Notes under the pieces: generated by a model | The model's input: the letters and a program-made list of their open reading frames with translations, nothing else | Told to the model about the DNA's origin: nothing | The model's database searches: none | In this document: piece after piece, positions 23,561 to 33,272 of the stretch | How positions within the stretch are numbered: position 1 is the first letter of the stretch | Layout: each line of letters starts with the position of its first letter | Assembly (NCBI RefSeq): GCF_001411555.2 | Contig: NC_049912.1 | Span: forward strand, 16,476,341 to 16,540,340 | Reading direction: 5' to 3' | Length of the DNA: 64,000 nucleotides | Origin: Juglans regia | Lineage: Eukaryota; Streptophyta; Magnoliopsida; Fagales; Juglandaceae | Translations under genes and position numbers: made by a program

Positions 23561-23732
23561 TGTAACGCCCCAATGGAAAGCCCAAACCACATGGCCTATA
23601 CTCCAAAAGGACTAGTCAATGATACAATTGGAGCCCCATTGGAACCTTATAAAGAGCAAGAACTTCTCCTTCCCAAGCAATGTGGGATCCCATACATCAC
23701 CTACCCTTATCCATATCATATGGGGTATCACA
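23561..23732 (-). repeat. TRIM 5' LTR
   Basis: 172 bp, the 5' LTR in the element's own orientation, abutting the tRNA-iMet-type primer-binding site on its left side in plus coordinates. Confidence 0.95.
23647..23688 (-). promoter_or_regulatory. snRNA-type USE plus TATA in the TRIM LTR
   Basis: On the minus strand ATCCCACATTG (23688-23678) matches the plant snRNA upstream sequence element (consensus RTCCCACATCG, known for U-snRNA genes). TTTATAA follows at 23653-23647, after exactly 24 bp. In plant snRNA genes a gap of about 24 bp goes with Pol III and about 33 bp with Pol II. The match and spacing are seen directly. That it drives transcription, and by which polymerase, is inference. Confidence 0.55.
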
Positions 23733-23739
23733 CAGACCT

Positions 23740-23986
23740 TGTTGAATGGAAGTGAGAGAGAGACGACTTTCAAACGTGAGAAGCATATTAAAAAGCTCAG
23801 TAGATGAGATTGGGGTGGCTCGAGTGGTTACGGAAATAACAAAGGCTCTCGAGTGGCTACAGAAATAACAAAGGCTTCAAATTCAGAGTTAAGTCCATTT
23901 AGAAGGTAGGAAACAACCTCGGAATCTCGCAAAGGTTCTCCCGCAGCAGTCATGGTTTCCGACAGAAGGCAGACTTTGCGATAGTA
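23740..23986 (-). pseudogene. Copia 2 gag, middle part
   Basis: Minus-strand sequence between the intact gag N-terminus and the TRIM. It includes fragments matching copia gag (EPLRDSEVVSYLLNGL-type region) but has stops, and a local duplication of a 25-bp GAGTGGYTACRGAAATAACA-like word near 23820-23870. Confidence 0.65.
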
Positions 23987-24460
23987 TTATGTCACTGATA
24001 AGGAACCCTTTTTTATGTTGATGAGTTGGTGACGAATTTGGAAGATTTTAGCTTGGGATTGGGAGGTAAACATGGTGTCGAGAGTGACCCAAAGTTCTCT
24101 GGACGTGCGAGAAGAGATAACCTGTGCAAGGATGGGTTCAGAAAGTGAAGAAAGAAGAGCACTAAGTAAAAGTTGATCAATGCGATGCCATTGAAGGTAT
24201 TGTGGGTTTGTTTGAGTTTGAGAAGAAATTGCTGGTGATGGGGATGACGCTGGAAGAATTGGTGGAGGTGGGGGGGGGGAAGAACCATCAATAAAATGGT
24301 AGAGTTCTTGGCCATGGAGGTATGGAATAATCTGAGCGCGCCAGAGGAGATAGTTATCTGACCTGAGGTTCACAGAAAAAATGTTGGAAAAATTGCTTGG
24401 AAGCTGGAAGGTGATGGGATGGTCTTTGTCGAAGGGAGAAGAAATTTTTTCACCAGCCAT
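23987..24460 (-). CDS. Copia 2 gag N-terminal part
   Basis: 157 codons from ATG at 24460, about 20 bp after the primer-binding site. It contains the copia gag signature NLRSDNYLLWRAQIIPYLHG, a Pro-rich loop, then LLSALLSSLSEPILAQVISS and LWVTLDTMFTSQSQAKIFQI, i.e. the first and second gag helical domains. It ends at a stop at 23987. The full-length gag would carry on into the zinc knuckle at 23150. Confidence 0.88.
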   Translation of the reverse strand: MAGEKISSPFDKDHPITFQLPSNFSNIFSVNLRSDNYLLWRAQIIPYLHGQELYHFIDGSSPPPPPPILPASSPSPAISSQTQTNPQYLQWHRIDQLLLSALLSSLSEPILAQVISSRTSRELWVTLDTMFTSQSQAKIFQIRHQLINIKKGSLSVT

Positions 24461-24495
24461 GGATAGACGTTAGTCATAGTCCAGCTCTGGTACCA

Positions 24496-24844
24496 TGATA
24501 GGATTTGAGAAAGAAGGAAGAAAGAGTATTTTGAAAAAGTTCTGTTCTAATTGTATATTATGAACTTTACCAAAGAGTATTTATAGACATGCAAAGCCGT
24601 AACATAATTGGCATGTTCACAGTGTCAGGCAGTTGATGTGCACTATTGTACAAATGGTATGGCAGAGTTTGTTAGAATATTTCTTGAGCACTATAATACA
24701 ACCAATCAAAACAAAATACACACAGCCACAAATGCATCTTCAAGTCTGCTCTACGTGACTCCAGAATCTTCTAGACAGTTGCATAAAATGGTAGAGTCTT
24801 GCTTAGCCATCGTTGAGCTGGAGGGAGAAGTGATTTGTTCAATA
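24496..24844 (-). repeat. 5' LTR of copia 2
   Basis: About 349 bp. On the minus strand it ends in CTATCA directly before the primer-binding site TGGTACCAGAGCTGG (24495-24481). A TATAAATAC-like promoter core lies near 24580 on the minus strand. Confidence 0.9.
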
Positions 24845-24849
24845 ATCTG

Positions 24850-25092
24850 GTACTTGATTTTGAATCCCTATTATCACTCTTTTGGAATCACCTTCTATGA
24901 TAATTTTTCTCATTCCTAAATCAAGGGCAAAATTTACAACTGTTAATGCTCTTACTGCCTCTGTTGTTGATGGATCAAGATAAAGGATCTTGTTCCTTCT
25001 CATGGGAGCCAAGTAGTTGCCTTCATCATCTCTAACTGCAATGGCAATGCCAATCTTTATTGCAATCTGTCAACTACCACATCCTAATTAAA
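24850..25092 (-). pseudogene. LINE A RNase H, N-terminal part
   Basis: Minus-strand residues IGIAIAVRDDEGNYLAP, then STTEAVRALTVVNFALDLGM (catalytic-Glu helix) and IIIEGDSKRVI (catalytic Asp). The frame is cut at the ATCTG target by copia 2 and continues at 19445. Confidence 0.82.
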
Positions 25093-26740
25093 CTAGCAAA
25101 GCCCTGATGGAGGAAATTCCCATGTACCATTTCTAGTTGCATTACTTTGAATCTGAGTGTCTGTGCTGACTTTAATTGTTGCTAGCTCATGTTGCATTTG
25201 TAGCACTCGATGAAATATTGTCTTAGGATCAATCAGTACATTATTGAACACTTTTTCATTTCTTCTCCTCCATATGTTCCATAATGTCAGAGTTAATTCT
25301 TCCATTTCATCTTGTTGTAGCCTCTTGATCATTTCTGCAATAAGCTCCTTCATATTCTGACATGTGGTGTTACTTTTCTGGATCTTTTTTGAACACTGTC
25401 TTAGAATGTCAATTGCTGAAATGCATTCCCAAATAATATGTTTGGTTGTTTATGGAACTAATAAACACATAGGGCAACTATCATCTGTCATCACCCTCTT
25501 TTTGCAGAGATTTTCTTTAGTTGGTAGAATGTTGAGGCATGCTCTCCACAGGAAGTTTTTTGTAGTAGGAGGAATACCAAGATTCCATATTTTGGTTCAA
25601 TCCTCTTTGTTTTGATTGCTTTGGGAACTTCGACCCTTCTTTTTGTCTTGTATCCCTCCCTGCAAGTAGTAAGCACTCTTAACATTAAAAATACCATTAG
25701 CTGAGCACCTCCATATCTGTTTATCTGGTTTATTTAAGTAGCTAATTGGTATTTGACTGATCATATATGCTTCTTGCCTTGAATAGATGGTATGGATCAT
25801 ATTAATATTTCATTCCCTTGTTTGTTGATCAATAAGCATTGCTACTGTAGCCTCTATGTCCATCATCTGAGAACCACTTTGAGGTTTAAAAGTTGTGGGT
25901 GTTGGCAGCCATTTGTCAGTCTAGATTCTAACTGAGTGGCCATTCCCTATCCTCCATATGATACCATCTTCGAGTAAAGGTCTGGTAGCTAGAAGGCTTG
26001 TCCAAATATAAGATGGACTATTGCCTAGTTTTGCTTTGAAAAAGACAGTGTGAGGGAAGTATTTAAGTTGTAATACCTGAGAAGCTAAGGAATTTGGATT
26101 TTACAACACTCCACCCTTGTTTCTCTAGTAGAGCAATGTTAAAATTTTCAAAATCTCTAAACCCTAGTCCCCCTTAGCTTTAGATTTTCTCATCTGACTC
26201 CAGCTAGTCCAACTTATTTTCCTTTCTTGATTGATCTGTCCCCACCAATAAGCTTTCATCAGCTTGTTAAGATCATGTAACAGGCCTTGGGAAGTTTGAA
26301 AATCCCCATAGAATAAGTTGGTATAGCCTGTATAACAGATTTTAGAAGTATCTCTTTGCCAGCTCTTGATAGAAACCTCCACTTCCAACTGTTCAATTTA
26401 GTTTTCACCTTGTCCAGAATATTAGAAAAAGCCCTCACTCTTGATCTTCCTAACAAAGTAGTTAATCCTAGATAATTTTCATAGGAAGATGTAGTTCTCA
26501 TACCTGCTATGCTAAGGATGGAATCTGTAGCAACTGCTCTTGCATTATTTCTAAAAAATAGATAAGACTTCTCTTTGTTTAATCTCTGCCCTAATGCCAA
26601 TTCATACTGTCCAATCAGCCCTTGCAGTCTACTCCATTCAATTGAAGAGGATTGACAAGATTGCAAAAAATAGATGATTGATGGTGAGTTGCCCTCTTGC
26701 CAATGGAAAACCAGAAATGGGGTTTTGCCTTTCTACTCTA
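25093..26740 (-). pseudogene. LINE A thumb, zf-RVT region and connector
   Basis: Minus-strand frames give the post-palm part (QSSSIEWSRLQGLIGQYELA, LGQRLNKEKS, ENYLGLTTLLGRSR, LSRAGKEILLKSVIQAIPTY) and the zf-RVT/connector (TLWNIWRRRNEKVFN). Order and content match LINE ORF2. The region around the catalytic F/YxDD box appears deleted: PSIIYFL leads straight into QSCQSSSIEW at about 26660. Confidence 0.82.
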
Positions 26741-27158
26741 TTGAGTTGTTAAGTAAGAGCATTTGAGCATAATATGAAGAGATAGGGGATAAGAGATCCT
26801 CCTGTCTAATGCCCCTCGAAGGTTTAAAAGATTCTTGTGGATTTCCATTAATTAAAAGGGAGTAAGACACTGACTTCACATAGTTGAGTATAAGAGCTAT
26901 CCATCTGTTTTGAAAGTCCACTTTTTCCATCATTGCTGCTACAAAATCCCATTCTAATATGTCATATGTATTACTCATGTCTAACTTGAGTGCCATATAA
27001 CCTTTTGTCCCTTTTATTCTGTTGTTCATTGAGTGTAACACTTCAAAGGCAACAATGACATTGTCTAGAATCTGCCTACCAGCTACAAAGGCACTCTGAG
27101 TTTTGGAAATGATATATGGCAGAATTTTTTTCAATCTATTTGCTAGAACCTTGGCCAT
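26733..27158 (-). pseudogene. LINE A reverse transcriptase core
   Basis: RT blocks are clear: MAKVLANRLKKILPYIIS, QSAFVAGRQILDNVIVAFEV, YMALKLDMSNTYDILEWDF and LLINGNPQESF...RGIRQEDLLSP. In the A box the usual KAYDRVEW reads NTYDILEW, and the GLRQGDPLSP box reads GIRQEDLLSP, so key residues have changed. Confidence 0.9.
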
Positions 27159-27447
27159 GACCTTGTAGATTACATTGCATAAATTGATTGGCCTAAATTG
27201 ATGGTGTTGGAGACTTCTTTTTTGGTATTAAGACAATAAATGTTTCATTGATGGTATTGTCCCAGTTATTAGTATTTAGTGCACTGTCACTGCCTCACAA
27301 AGTTCTTTACCCACTATATTCTAGTGTTGTTGATAGAATCCAGTTGAGAAACCATTTGGACCTGGAGATCTCATTGAATTCATGGTAAAAACAACCTCTT
27401 GAACCTCTATGTAGGTAAAATCAGCCATCAGTTTGTTGTTCATTTCC

Positions 27448-28183
27448 TCAGTAACCTTTGTTTGTATGGGTTCTAAGCATTCTTGTATGTTCGTTGGTTA
27501 AATGTGGAGAACAATGATTTATAGTAATTTTGAAAAATTTGTTGTATCCTTGAGAAGAATTATGAATCTGTCCATCTCCATCTTGAATGCTGCTGATATG
27601 ATTAATCTTTCTTCTCTGTGATGCACAGGTGTAAAAAAATATTGTATTCATGTCTCCATGTCTAAGCCAATTTTCTTTTGCTCTTTGTTTCCACCTTAAG
27701 TTTTCTTCTTCTAAGAGCAATGTCATTTCTTTCTTGATCTTCCTTATTTCTTGCATATCATTCCCATTTTTCCTTTGTTGTAGAATATGCAATTTAAGCT
27801 TTTTAGACTCAATGCTTCTCTCTATTTCTTGTTGTTGGAGTCTACTCCAGCTGAGAAGGTGTTTCCTACAACTAGTAAACTTGTTTGATACGAATGCTAT
27901 TGTTTATGCCATGTTGCCTCCTTCATTCCATGTATTTGAAATGATGCTCTTACAATCATTGTTACTCCCCCAACTGAACTCATATCTGAAAATCATTCTC
28001 TTCATGTTTCCCTCTTATGAAAATGTATCTCCCTCTTCTGAAAATCCCTCCACTAAATCCTCTGTTGCTTTTAGTCTTAATAAGGAATAGGATATTTGGG
28101 CTCTTTTGCTTCATCAAAAGATGAAGCTCCTGAACTGTTCGAGGGTTTCCAACCCCTCGACAATTCCAACTGATGCATCTCAT
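27448..28183 (-). pseudogene. LINE A endonuclease remnant and RT approach
   Basis: ORF2 starts at ATG 28183 with MRCISWNCRGVGNPRTVQEL, the apurinic-endonuclease N-terminus of plant L1 elements. Only about 70 codons of the endonuclease remain. The catalytic GDFNE/SDH region is gone, and the sequence joins a coiled-coil-like Lys/Glu-rich stretch (EEENLRWKQRAKENWLRHGD) that precedes RT. The ORF2 ATG overlaps the ORF1 TGA as ATGA. Confidence 0.85.
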
Positions 28184-29520
28184 TTTTCTTGGTGGGACTG
28201 CTCAACAACCACCACATTCTGTTCCTGATTTAAGCTCTTTGCAGGATTGAGCATAACTTTTGATTTTTTAGAGGCAATTTGTTGAGCATAGCTACTTGGT
28301 TCTGATGTTTCTCTTTTCCTACTTCTTGTTTTGACCATAGATGCCTCTTCATTAGGCCTTTGCATGTATACCTATCTTGCCCTTTTTTTCCAACCAGGTT
28401 TATTATTTCCACTTCCCTCTGCAGCTACTGATTTTTTCAAAGATTCCACAAACATAGTAGCTAACTCAAAAGTAGGAGTCCATACCTCATTTCCACTTCT
28501 ATTTGACTTGCTAGCTTCCCCTATCATCTTGTCCTCTTTATTCATTTCTGTTTGAAATTGCTCACATGAGAAATTCTGAGCTGCTTGAAGTTTATCAGAG
28601 GTCTGTTGAGCTTTCATTTGTATGGTTGCTTTCCCTTTTTTTATGTGGCCACCTGAGACTGAATTTTCATCATTGTTACTAGCCTCTTTCTTACTGTCTT
28701 CCCCATTGTCTTGCTGAGGTATTAGTTTAATCTGTTGTGTTCCATGATTCCCAAATCTTTTTTCATCGAAGCCATTAGATATAATTGGAGAAGCTCTCAG
28801 CCATTGACCATAATGTACAGATCCCCAACATTTTGTACTTTTCCTAGTTTTTTCCACTTCACATACTCTATTTCCATGTTTTATTGCCCCTCACTTGAAA
28901 CAAAACACTGGTAATCTTTCATATTTAAATTTAATCCATCTTTTTGTTCCTTCAATTCTGACCATCTTGCCTTCAGGAAGTGGTTTGGAGATATCCATAT
29001 TTATTCGAACCCTTAGGTATTTACTCCAACCAACACCCTATTCATCTACATCGACTGTCAATACCACACCAATTGAGTTACCAATCATTTCTCCCCCTTC
29101 ATAAGTCATCACTAGAAGGGTTAATCCATGGAATTGAACCCAAAAAGGCTCATAGTTAAAAGCCATCTCAGTAGGAGGCATGCTACTCAAGAATTGTTGG
29201 ATACAAATCAGATTCTTATCGAAGGACCAAGGTCTACCATTTAATACCATTTCTATATCCATTCATTTATGAAATTCTACTAAAACTTTATTAACCCCTA
29301 CCTCTTTAAAGATAATCCATCTTTCAAGGTTCCAAAGTTAGTCATGGTAGCCTTAAAAGCTTCCTTATTGATTTTGTTTTTCAAACACAACTAACATAAG
29401 CAGGCAGTTTTGACCTCGCAGGATTGATCTTCTAGTTTCTTCCTCTGTGATGGTTACTTCCTCCTATTCTTCTTCTGTCAACTTAAAACCTTCCCATAAT
29501 TGTTCAAGTTCTTCAGCCAT
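28180..29520 (-). pseudogene. LINE A ORF1, gag-like RNA-binding protein, broken
   Basis: ATG at 29520 starts MAEELEQLWEGFKLTEEE, closely like the LINE D ORF1 start. It continues with a DUF4283-type region (NGRPWSFDKNLICIQQFL, FWVQFHGLTLLVMTYEGG) and the segment after the zinc knuckle (YGQWLRASP). The frame is broken by several stops and shifts. The C-terminal 60 codons (28180-28365) end QSHQEK-TGA, the stop that overlaps the ORF2 start. Product role by family: single-strand nucleic acid binding in the LINE RNP. Confidence 0.85.
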
Positions 29521-29650
29521 GATAACCAAGCTTAGAATTGTCTTCAGAAATGAGAAATTATGTTGCAAGCTCTTACCACTGCCTCATCTCCCTCAAGGAA
29601 AGAAAGGACAATTACCTAAACCTTCTACAGAAGGAAAGGACACCTGGAAA

Positions 29651-29975
29651 AAAAAAAAAAAAAAAGAGTGAAGATATGCCAAACAAAAATTGAAAAATAT
29701 GTTGGGGAAATAAAAGGGCTTCTATCTTTTGGTGCCCCCATCCTGATGAAAATCACAGTGTCGCTAGAATTTTTTTGTTTTGTGACACACAAAATCGTCA
29801 TAAAAGCAACAGTAGTAGCCGCAAAACACTTGTTAATTGAAACACAGAGTGCAAGTGCACATGCGATTTTAAACACCCGCTGTGAGTTCGAATTTGATGC
29901 AAAAAATGACTTTTTGCGTCGATTTTTATTGCAACGATTTTAAAATTGCTAGAAAATGCCTAATTTCTTATAGTG
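29651..29975. other. Right subterminal region of the CACTA element
   Basis: Non-coding, beginning just after an A-run of about 18 at 29649-29666. It holds words seen near the left end (GTCGC, GCGATTTT, GTGACA) and terminates at TATAGTG. Confidence 0.5.
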
Positions 29976-30319
29976 TGAAAAGGTTATGATTTCATTTGAA
30001 ATCCATGACAATATATAATGATAACGCAATATATGACAAGAAAGTATGCATGTATGTTTATGATGAGGTATGATGGTTAAGACATGTAATAGTCTATATT
30101 ATGATAGTGATGGATGTATCATGAGGTTAAGGGGCATATTGCATTGCCATGATGGACACACTGATAGGGCACCCAATGTTTTCATTCTTATGTATTGTAC
30201 GAGTTACACGAGATTACAATTCATGCGAGGTTACAAGGTTACCGTTATGAGTTTAGGGTCACATGAATTTGCATGGGTTATAAGACAAATTTATGGAGTT
30301 AATGTGATTTTAGGACTAA

Positions 30320-30491
30320 GGAAATGTTTGGATTCGCAACTCATCTCAGCTCATCTCAGTTCATCTCAACTCATCTCACTACTATTTATTACTATTCAGC
30401 AACTTTAACTCACAAATCTCACTACTATTCACAACTCCTCTCATTACTATTCACAATTCATCTCAACTCATCTTCGAATCCAAACGTCTCC
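30320..30491. mobile_element. Tourist MITE, 172 bp
   Basis: Inverted ends GGAAATGTTTGGATTCG / CGAATCCAAACGTCTCC are flanked by TAA at 30317-30319 and 30492-30494. The interior is CTCATCTCA-rich, the opposite-strand form of the GATGAG family, with repeated CACTACTATT words. Confidence 0.82.
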
Positions 30492-30499
30492 TAAATAAA

Positions 30500-32000
30500 A
30501 CTAGGATGAATCGTTGGATGGTAAAATTATGATGATTTAGTTATTTAGGTCATGAAATGAAATTTTTAGTGTCATATGATTAGTTATTTTTAGTGTCATC
30601 TAATGGCTAGTTCAATATGTTGGCCCAACTTCGCGTAGTCGGGGTATGAGTTTTGTCACCTGGTTATTGTTACTCTGTCGGGGACAGAGATGTGCACGAC
30701 GCATCTCTTAGAGTTAGGTCTTTAGAGATCCGTCGTCTGGACTAGGCCATGTTAGCCAAGGAAGTATGCTGGGGAGCTATTAACGTTTGTAACTGACTTG
30801 TTTAAGTCAAATTTGTATGTTCTCTATTATGAATGAATTGTGATCCCTTATTATATATAAAAATATATATATGTTGGCCCAACTGATGGTTACAACTTGA
30901 ATATTTATGATTATTGGTCATGAAATTAAATTAGAGTTTTTTCATATGCATGTTATGATGAAATGATTTATTTCAAGAAGAGAAATTATTTTAGATCTTG
31001 ACGATGAACTTTAGTATTATGGATTTGCGGCAAATTATGAAGTTATATAAATTACGGATTTACGTATCCAAGAGGCAGTCATATGGTTAATGTGTTACGA
31101 TAGATTTGACGGACTTGTGGTTAATATGTAATATATGCCTAGTTTTTGGCATATAAAAGAAATGGATGGTCAGAATTTGACATGGGGTCACCGGTTGGAT
31201 ATTGGAATAATTACAAGGTCAAAGAAATTAATTTAGGACGTGTTACAGATCTACGGTCATGGAGATCAGCTTTACTAGGTAAGTTTTTTAAGTCTTTATA
31301 TTAATGATGTGCTTAAAGAAGGAAATTGACATGACAATATGTTGCATGTAGGTGACAAGTGACGTTAATCATGTGGTTTGACTACTTAAAAGTGGTTTTT
31401 GCATGAAGGTGCATGTTTTTATTTTTTCTGCATAAGGTTCAAGGTAAGTGATCATGTTCATATATACTTTTCTTGGTCTTTTATATAAACAAAAATGTTA
31501 TTTTTGCAAATTATGCTATATGTACATCTTTTAATGATATATTTGTATAGATCGTTCTTTGAAAGCCCCTTATTATTACATGTGATGTATGGATGGAATG
31601 GATTTTATTTTCCGATTGTGTATATATATATATATATAGAGTATCACTATATATAAATGACTGAAAGATAAGGAAATGAAAAGGTAAATGAAAACAGAAA
31701 GAAAATGGATTGAAATCCATATTGACTATTTGAGGTAAAATGTTTGAAGGACTAACAATGAAGACGATATCATGAGGTATAATTGTTCTGAACTGTAAGG
31801 TAATTACCAAGATGTTCAATTGTCTCGGTTTAGACAAGGCCAGATTGGTTGTATCTTTTATCTTTATCTTTCTTTTTATTATTAGTGGTTGCTAATTAAT
31901 CTTTTTGAATAAAATTAAAGTTAATTTCTTAATTTATGAGCGTGGCTACGTGAAGCTACTTCATTCATTGACTCTTTATATAACTAGAGCTACGGGATTA
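30500..32000. other. Intergenic, no gene seen
   Basis: AT-rich with no protein-like frame. A short (TA)n run lies at 31618-31639. Loosely repeated ATTATGAT/TTACGGAT words recur between 30900 and 31260. Confidence 0.4.
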
Positions 32001-32005
32001 GTTTA

Positions 32006-32393
32006 AAGCCTAGTTTTGATAGTGAGTTGTGATGGTTTGTGAATAGTACTAATAAGATATTTGAGTTGAGATGAGATGAGTTAGAAATGATTTAAATTAA
32101 AATATTTTATGAGATTTTAGGAAATAAGAGAGAAAAAGTTGAATAAAAATATTACAAAGTTAAAATATTATTAGAATTTAATATTATTTTTATTTTGGGA
32201 TTTAAAAAAGCAGAATTATTTTTTGTATTTTGTTTGGTAGCTTGAGAAAATTGTAATAATTAGGTAATGATTATATAAAAAGGTTGAAAATTTGAAATTG
32301 AAAAATGTTTATATTTGTGGTGTAGTTTGAATATTAAGATGTACTGAGATAAGATAGGATGAGATAGAAAGATATCTCTATCCAAACCAGGCC
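32006..32393. mobile_element. Tourist MITE, long form, about 388 bp
   Basis: The ends AGCCTAGTTTTGATA and TATCCAAACCAGGCC are inverted repeats flanked by TTA (32003-32005 and 32394-32396), with one extra A on the left. It contains GATGAGATGAG, an AT-rich core and a second GATGAGAT block near the right end. Confidence 0.72.
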
Positions 32394-33056
32394 TTAAATG
32401 GACTTTGTCAAATGTGAATATGGAGACTACGTACTAATGTGAGGGTGCGTTCACATGAATAATTACCACGAACCTCCGAATCTTGAACATGATTCTCCAG
32501 CATTCTAGATGATCAGCCGTGGAAACTTACATATTAAGACGTTATAAATCGTGTGTACTTCCCTTGATTTTTCCCCTTTTATTACATCCAAATATTGTCA
32601 CGGCCGGGGTGAACGTAAGGTAAGGGCCGGGGTCCCATCATGCAAGCTGCTGCTATCATGTAGACCTAAAAGTTCTGATCTATAAGTTTGGTTGTTATGG
32701 GAATACACGGCATGCAAGCCGTGGAATACACGACGCAAGTCGACACTGCAAGTCCCAACCAAAATACACGTGCGATCGATTGATTATTTGAACCGGTTCA
32801 CAATGCTCCTCTTATCCTATTTATTACCCTCTTGATACTGTAGAATTTTCTCAGCTAGAAAGCCATATATCTAGCAAAAGTACTACTACGCGTCCCTGGC
32901 CCAGGCCCTCTGGTTAGTGTCAGTTATTGCATCATATCATATTATATCATGGATATTGCTTATGAGTTTTTAATTTAATATTCTAGTTTCTCAGATGAAG
33001 TACGTATAGTTGATTAACTATAGACGTTACAATATGTATGTTTGTTAATGTTGCAG

Positions 33057-33228
33057 AAGCATAAGATATCCGATCGAGATCAGTCCCCGGCCCCGGCGTG
33101 TACGTGTTAATGGCTCACCAAGCTCTCCATTTGGCCCACCCTTTGGTCCACCTAATCCACCTTATGAAGCACCTCTGGGTCCACTTTCGAAACCGGCGCC
33201 AACACCACCGAGCCTATGGGCAGCGTAG
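33057..33228 (+). pseudogene. Possible proline-rich terminal exon, unidentified
   Basis: Following GTTGCAG at 33051-33057, a frame reads about 56 residues to TAG at 33226-33228: SIRYPIEISPRPRRVRVNG, then SPFGPPFGPPNPPYEAPL and SKPAPTPPSLWAA. Base composition is higher in GC than its surroundings. I cannot match a family. A possible upstream exon at 32800-32910 (residues DTVEFSQLESHIS) does not join in phase with the nearest GT. It may be part of a small secreted or cell-wall protein gene, or a fortuitous frame. Confidence 0.35.
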
Positions 33229-33248
33229 GCATTACTAGTTTTAGGTCT

Positions 33249-33272
33249 GTGCATGCATGCATGCATGCAAGC
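33249..33272. repeat. (TGCA)n short tandem repeat
   Basis: Four to five TGCA units followed by two GCAA variants, self-complementary. Confidence 0.85.

Larger units (their letters stand above)
23287..23732 (-). mobile_element. TRIM (terminal-repeat retrotransposon in miniature), 446 bp
   Basis: Two 172-bp LTRs (23287-23458 and 23561-23732) flank a 102-bp interior. On the minus strand the LTR starts TGTGATACCCC and ends GGGGCGTTACA. The 5' LTR is followed by the primer-binding site TGGTATCAGAGAC (about 23558-23546), and the 3' LTR is preceded by a polypurine tract (TTTAAGGGGGGTAGA). The perfect 5-bp duplication CAGAC flanks it at 23282-23286 and 23733-23737. The LTRs differ at 4 of 172 positions. 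It has no coding capacity and would depend on proteins from another element. Confidence 0.96.
19451..24844 (-). mobile_element. Ty1/copia LTR retrotransposon 2, with a nested TRIM
   Basis: A minus-strand element with LTRs of about 349 bp at 24496-24844 (5') and 19451-19799 (3'), a primer-binding site at 24481-24495 and a polypurine tract at 19800-19814. It is flanked by the perfect 5-bp duplication ATCTG (19446-19450 and 24845-24849). Coding order is copia-type. The LTRs differ at roughly 20 positions, so it is older than copia 1. A TRIM interrupts gag. By TSD and by comparing the two LTRs, the LTR begins TATTGAAC rather than the usual TG. Confidence 0.93.
19232..29650 (-). mobile_element. 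LINE A (plant L1-type), split by copia 2
   Basis: Read on the minus strand it runs from a 5' leader near 29650 through ORF1 (ATG at 29520), ORF2 (ATG at 28183) and RNase H to about 19232. ORF1 has a DUF4283-like N-terminus and a zinc-knuckle region. ORF2 has a short endonuclease remnant, RT, a zf-RVT-like region and RNase H. The copia element at 19451-24844 interrupts RNase H exactly, and removing it restores the frame. ORF1 and RT are close in sequence to LINE D at 60505-64000, so both are one family. Both outer ends are approximate because no target duplication could be found. Confidence 0.85.
16189..29975. mobile_element. CACTA (En/Spm-like) element hosting a nested LINE
   Basis: The left end CACTACAAGAAAAATGACC and the reverse complement of the right end (CACTATAAGAAATTAGGC) match at the CACTA core and, intermittently, through about 28 bp. 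Subterminal GGCGATTTT, TTTCCGG and GTCG-type words recur near both ends. Without LINE A the shell is about 3.4 kb, and I see no transposase ORF, so it looks non-autonomous. The expected 3-bp TSD is not evident (ATC on the left, TGA on the right). The two ends could therefore belong to different copies, or the flanks have decayed. Confidence 0.65.

Noticed and set aside
23287..23732. Two 172-bp direct repeats, first read as a short satellite array
   Set aside because: Primer-binding site, polypurine tract and 5-bp TSD show they are LTRs of a TRIM.
29447..29671. Plus-strand frame ending in poly-Lys
   Set aside because: It is the antisense of the LINE A ORF1 start plus an A-run.
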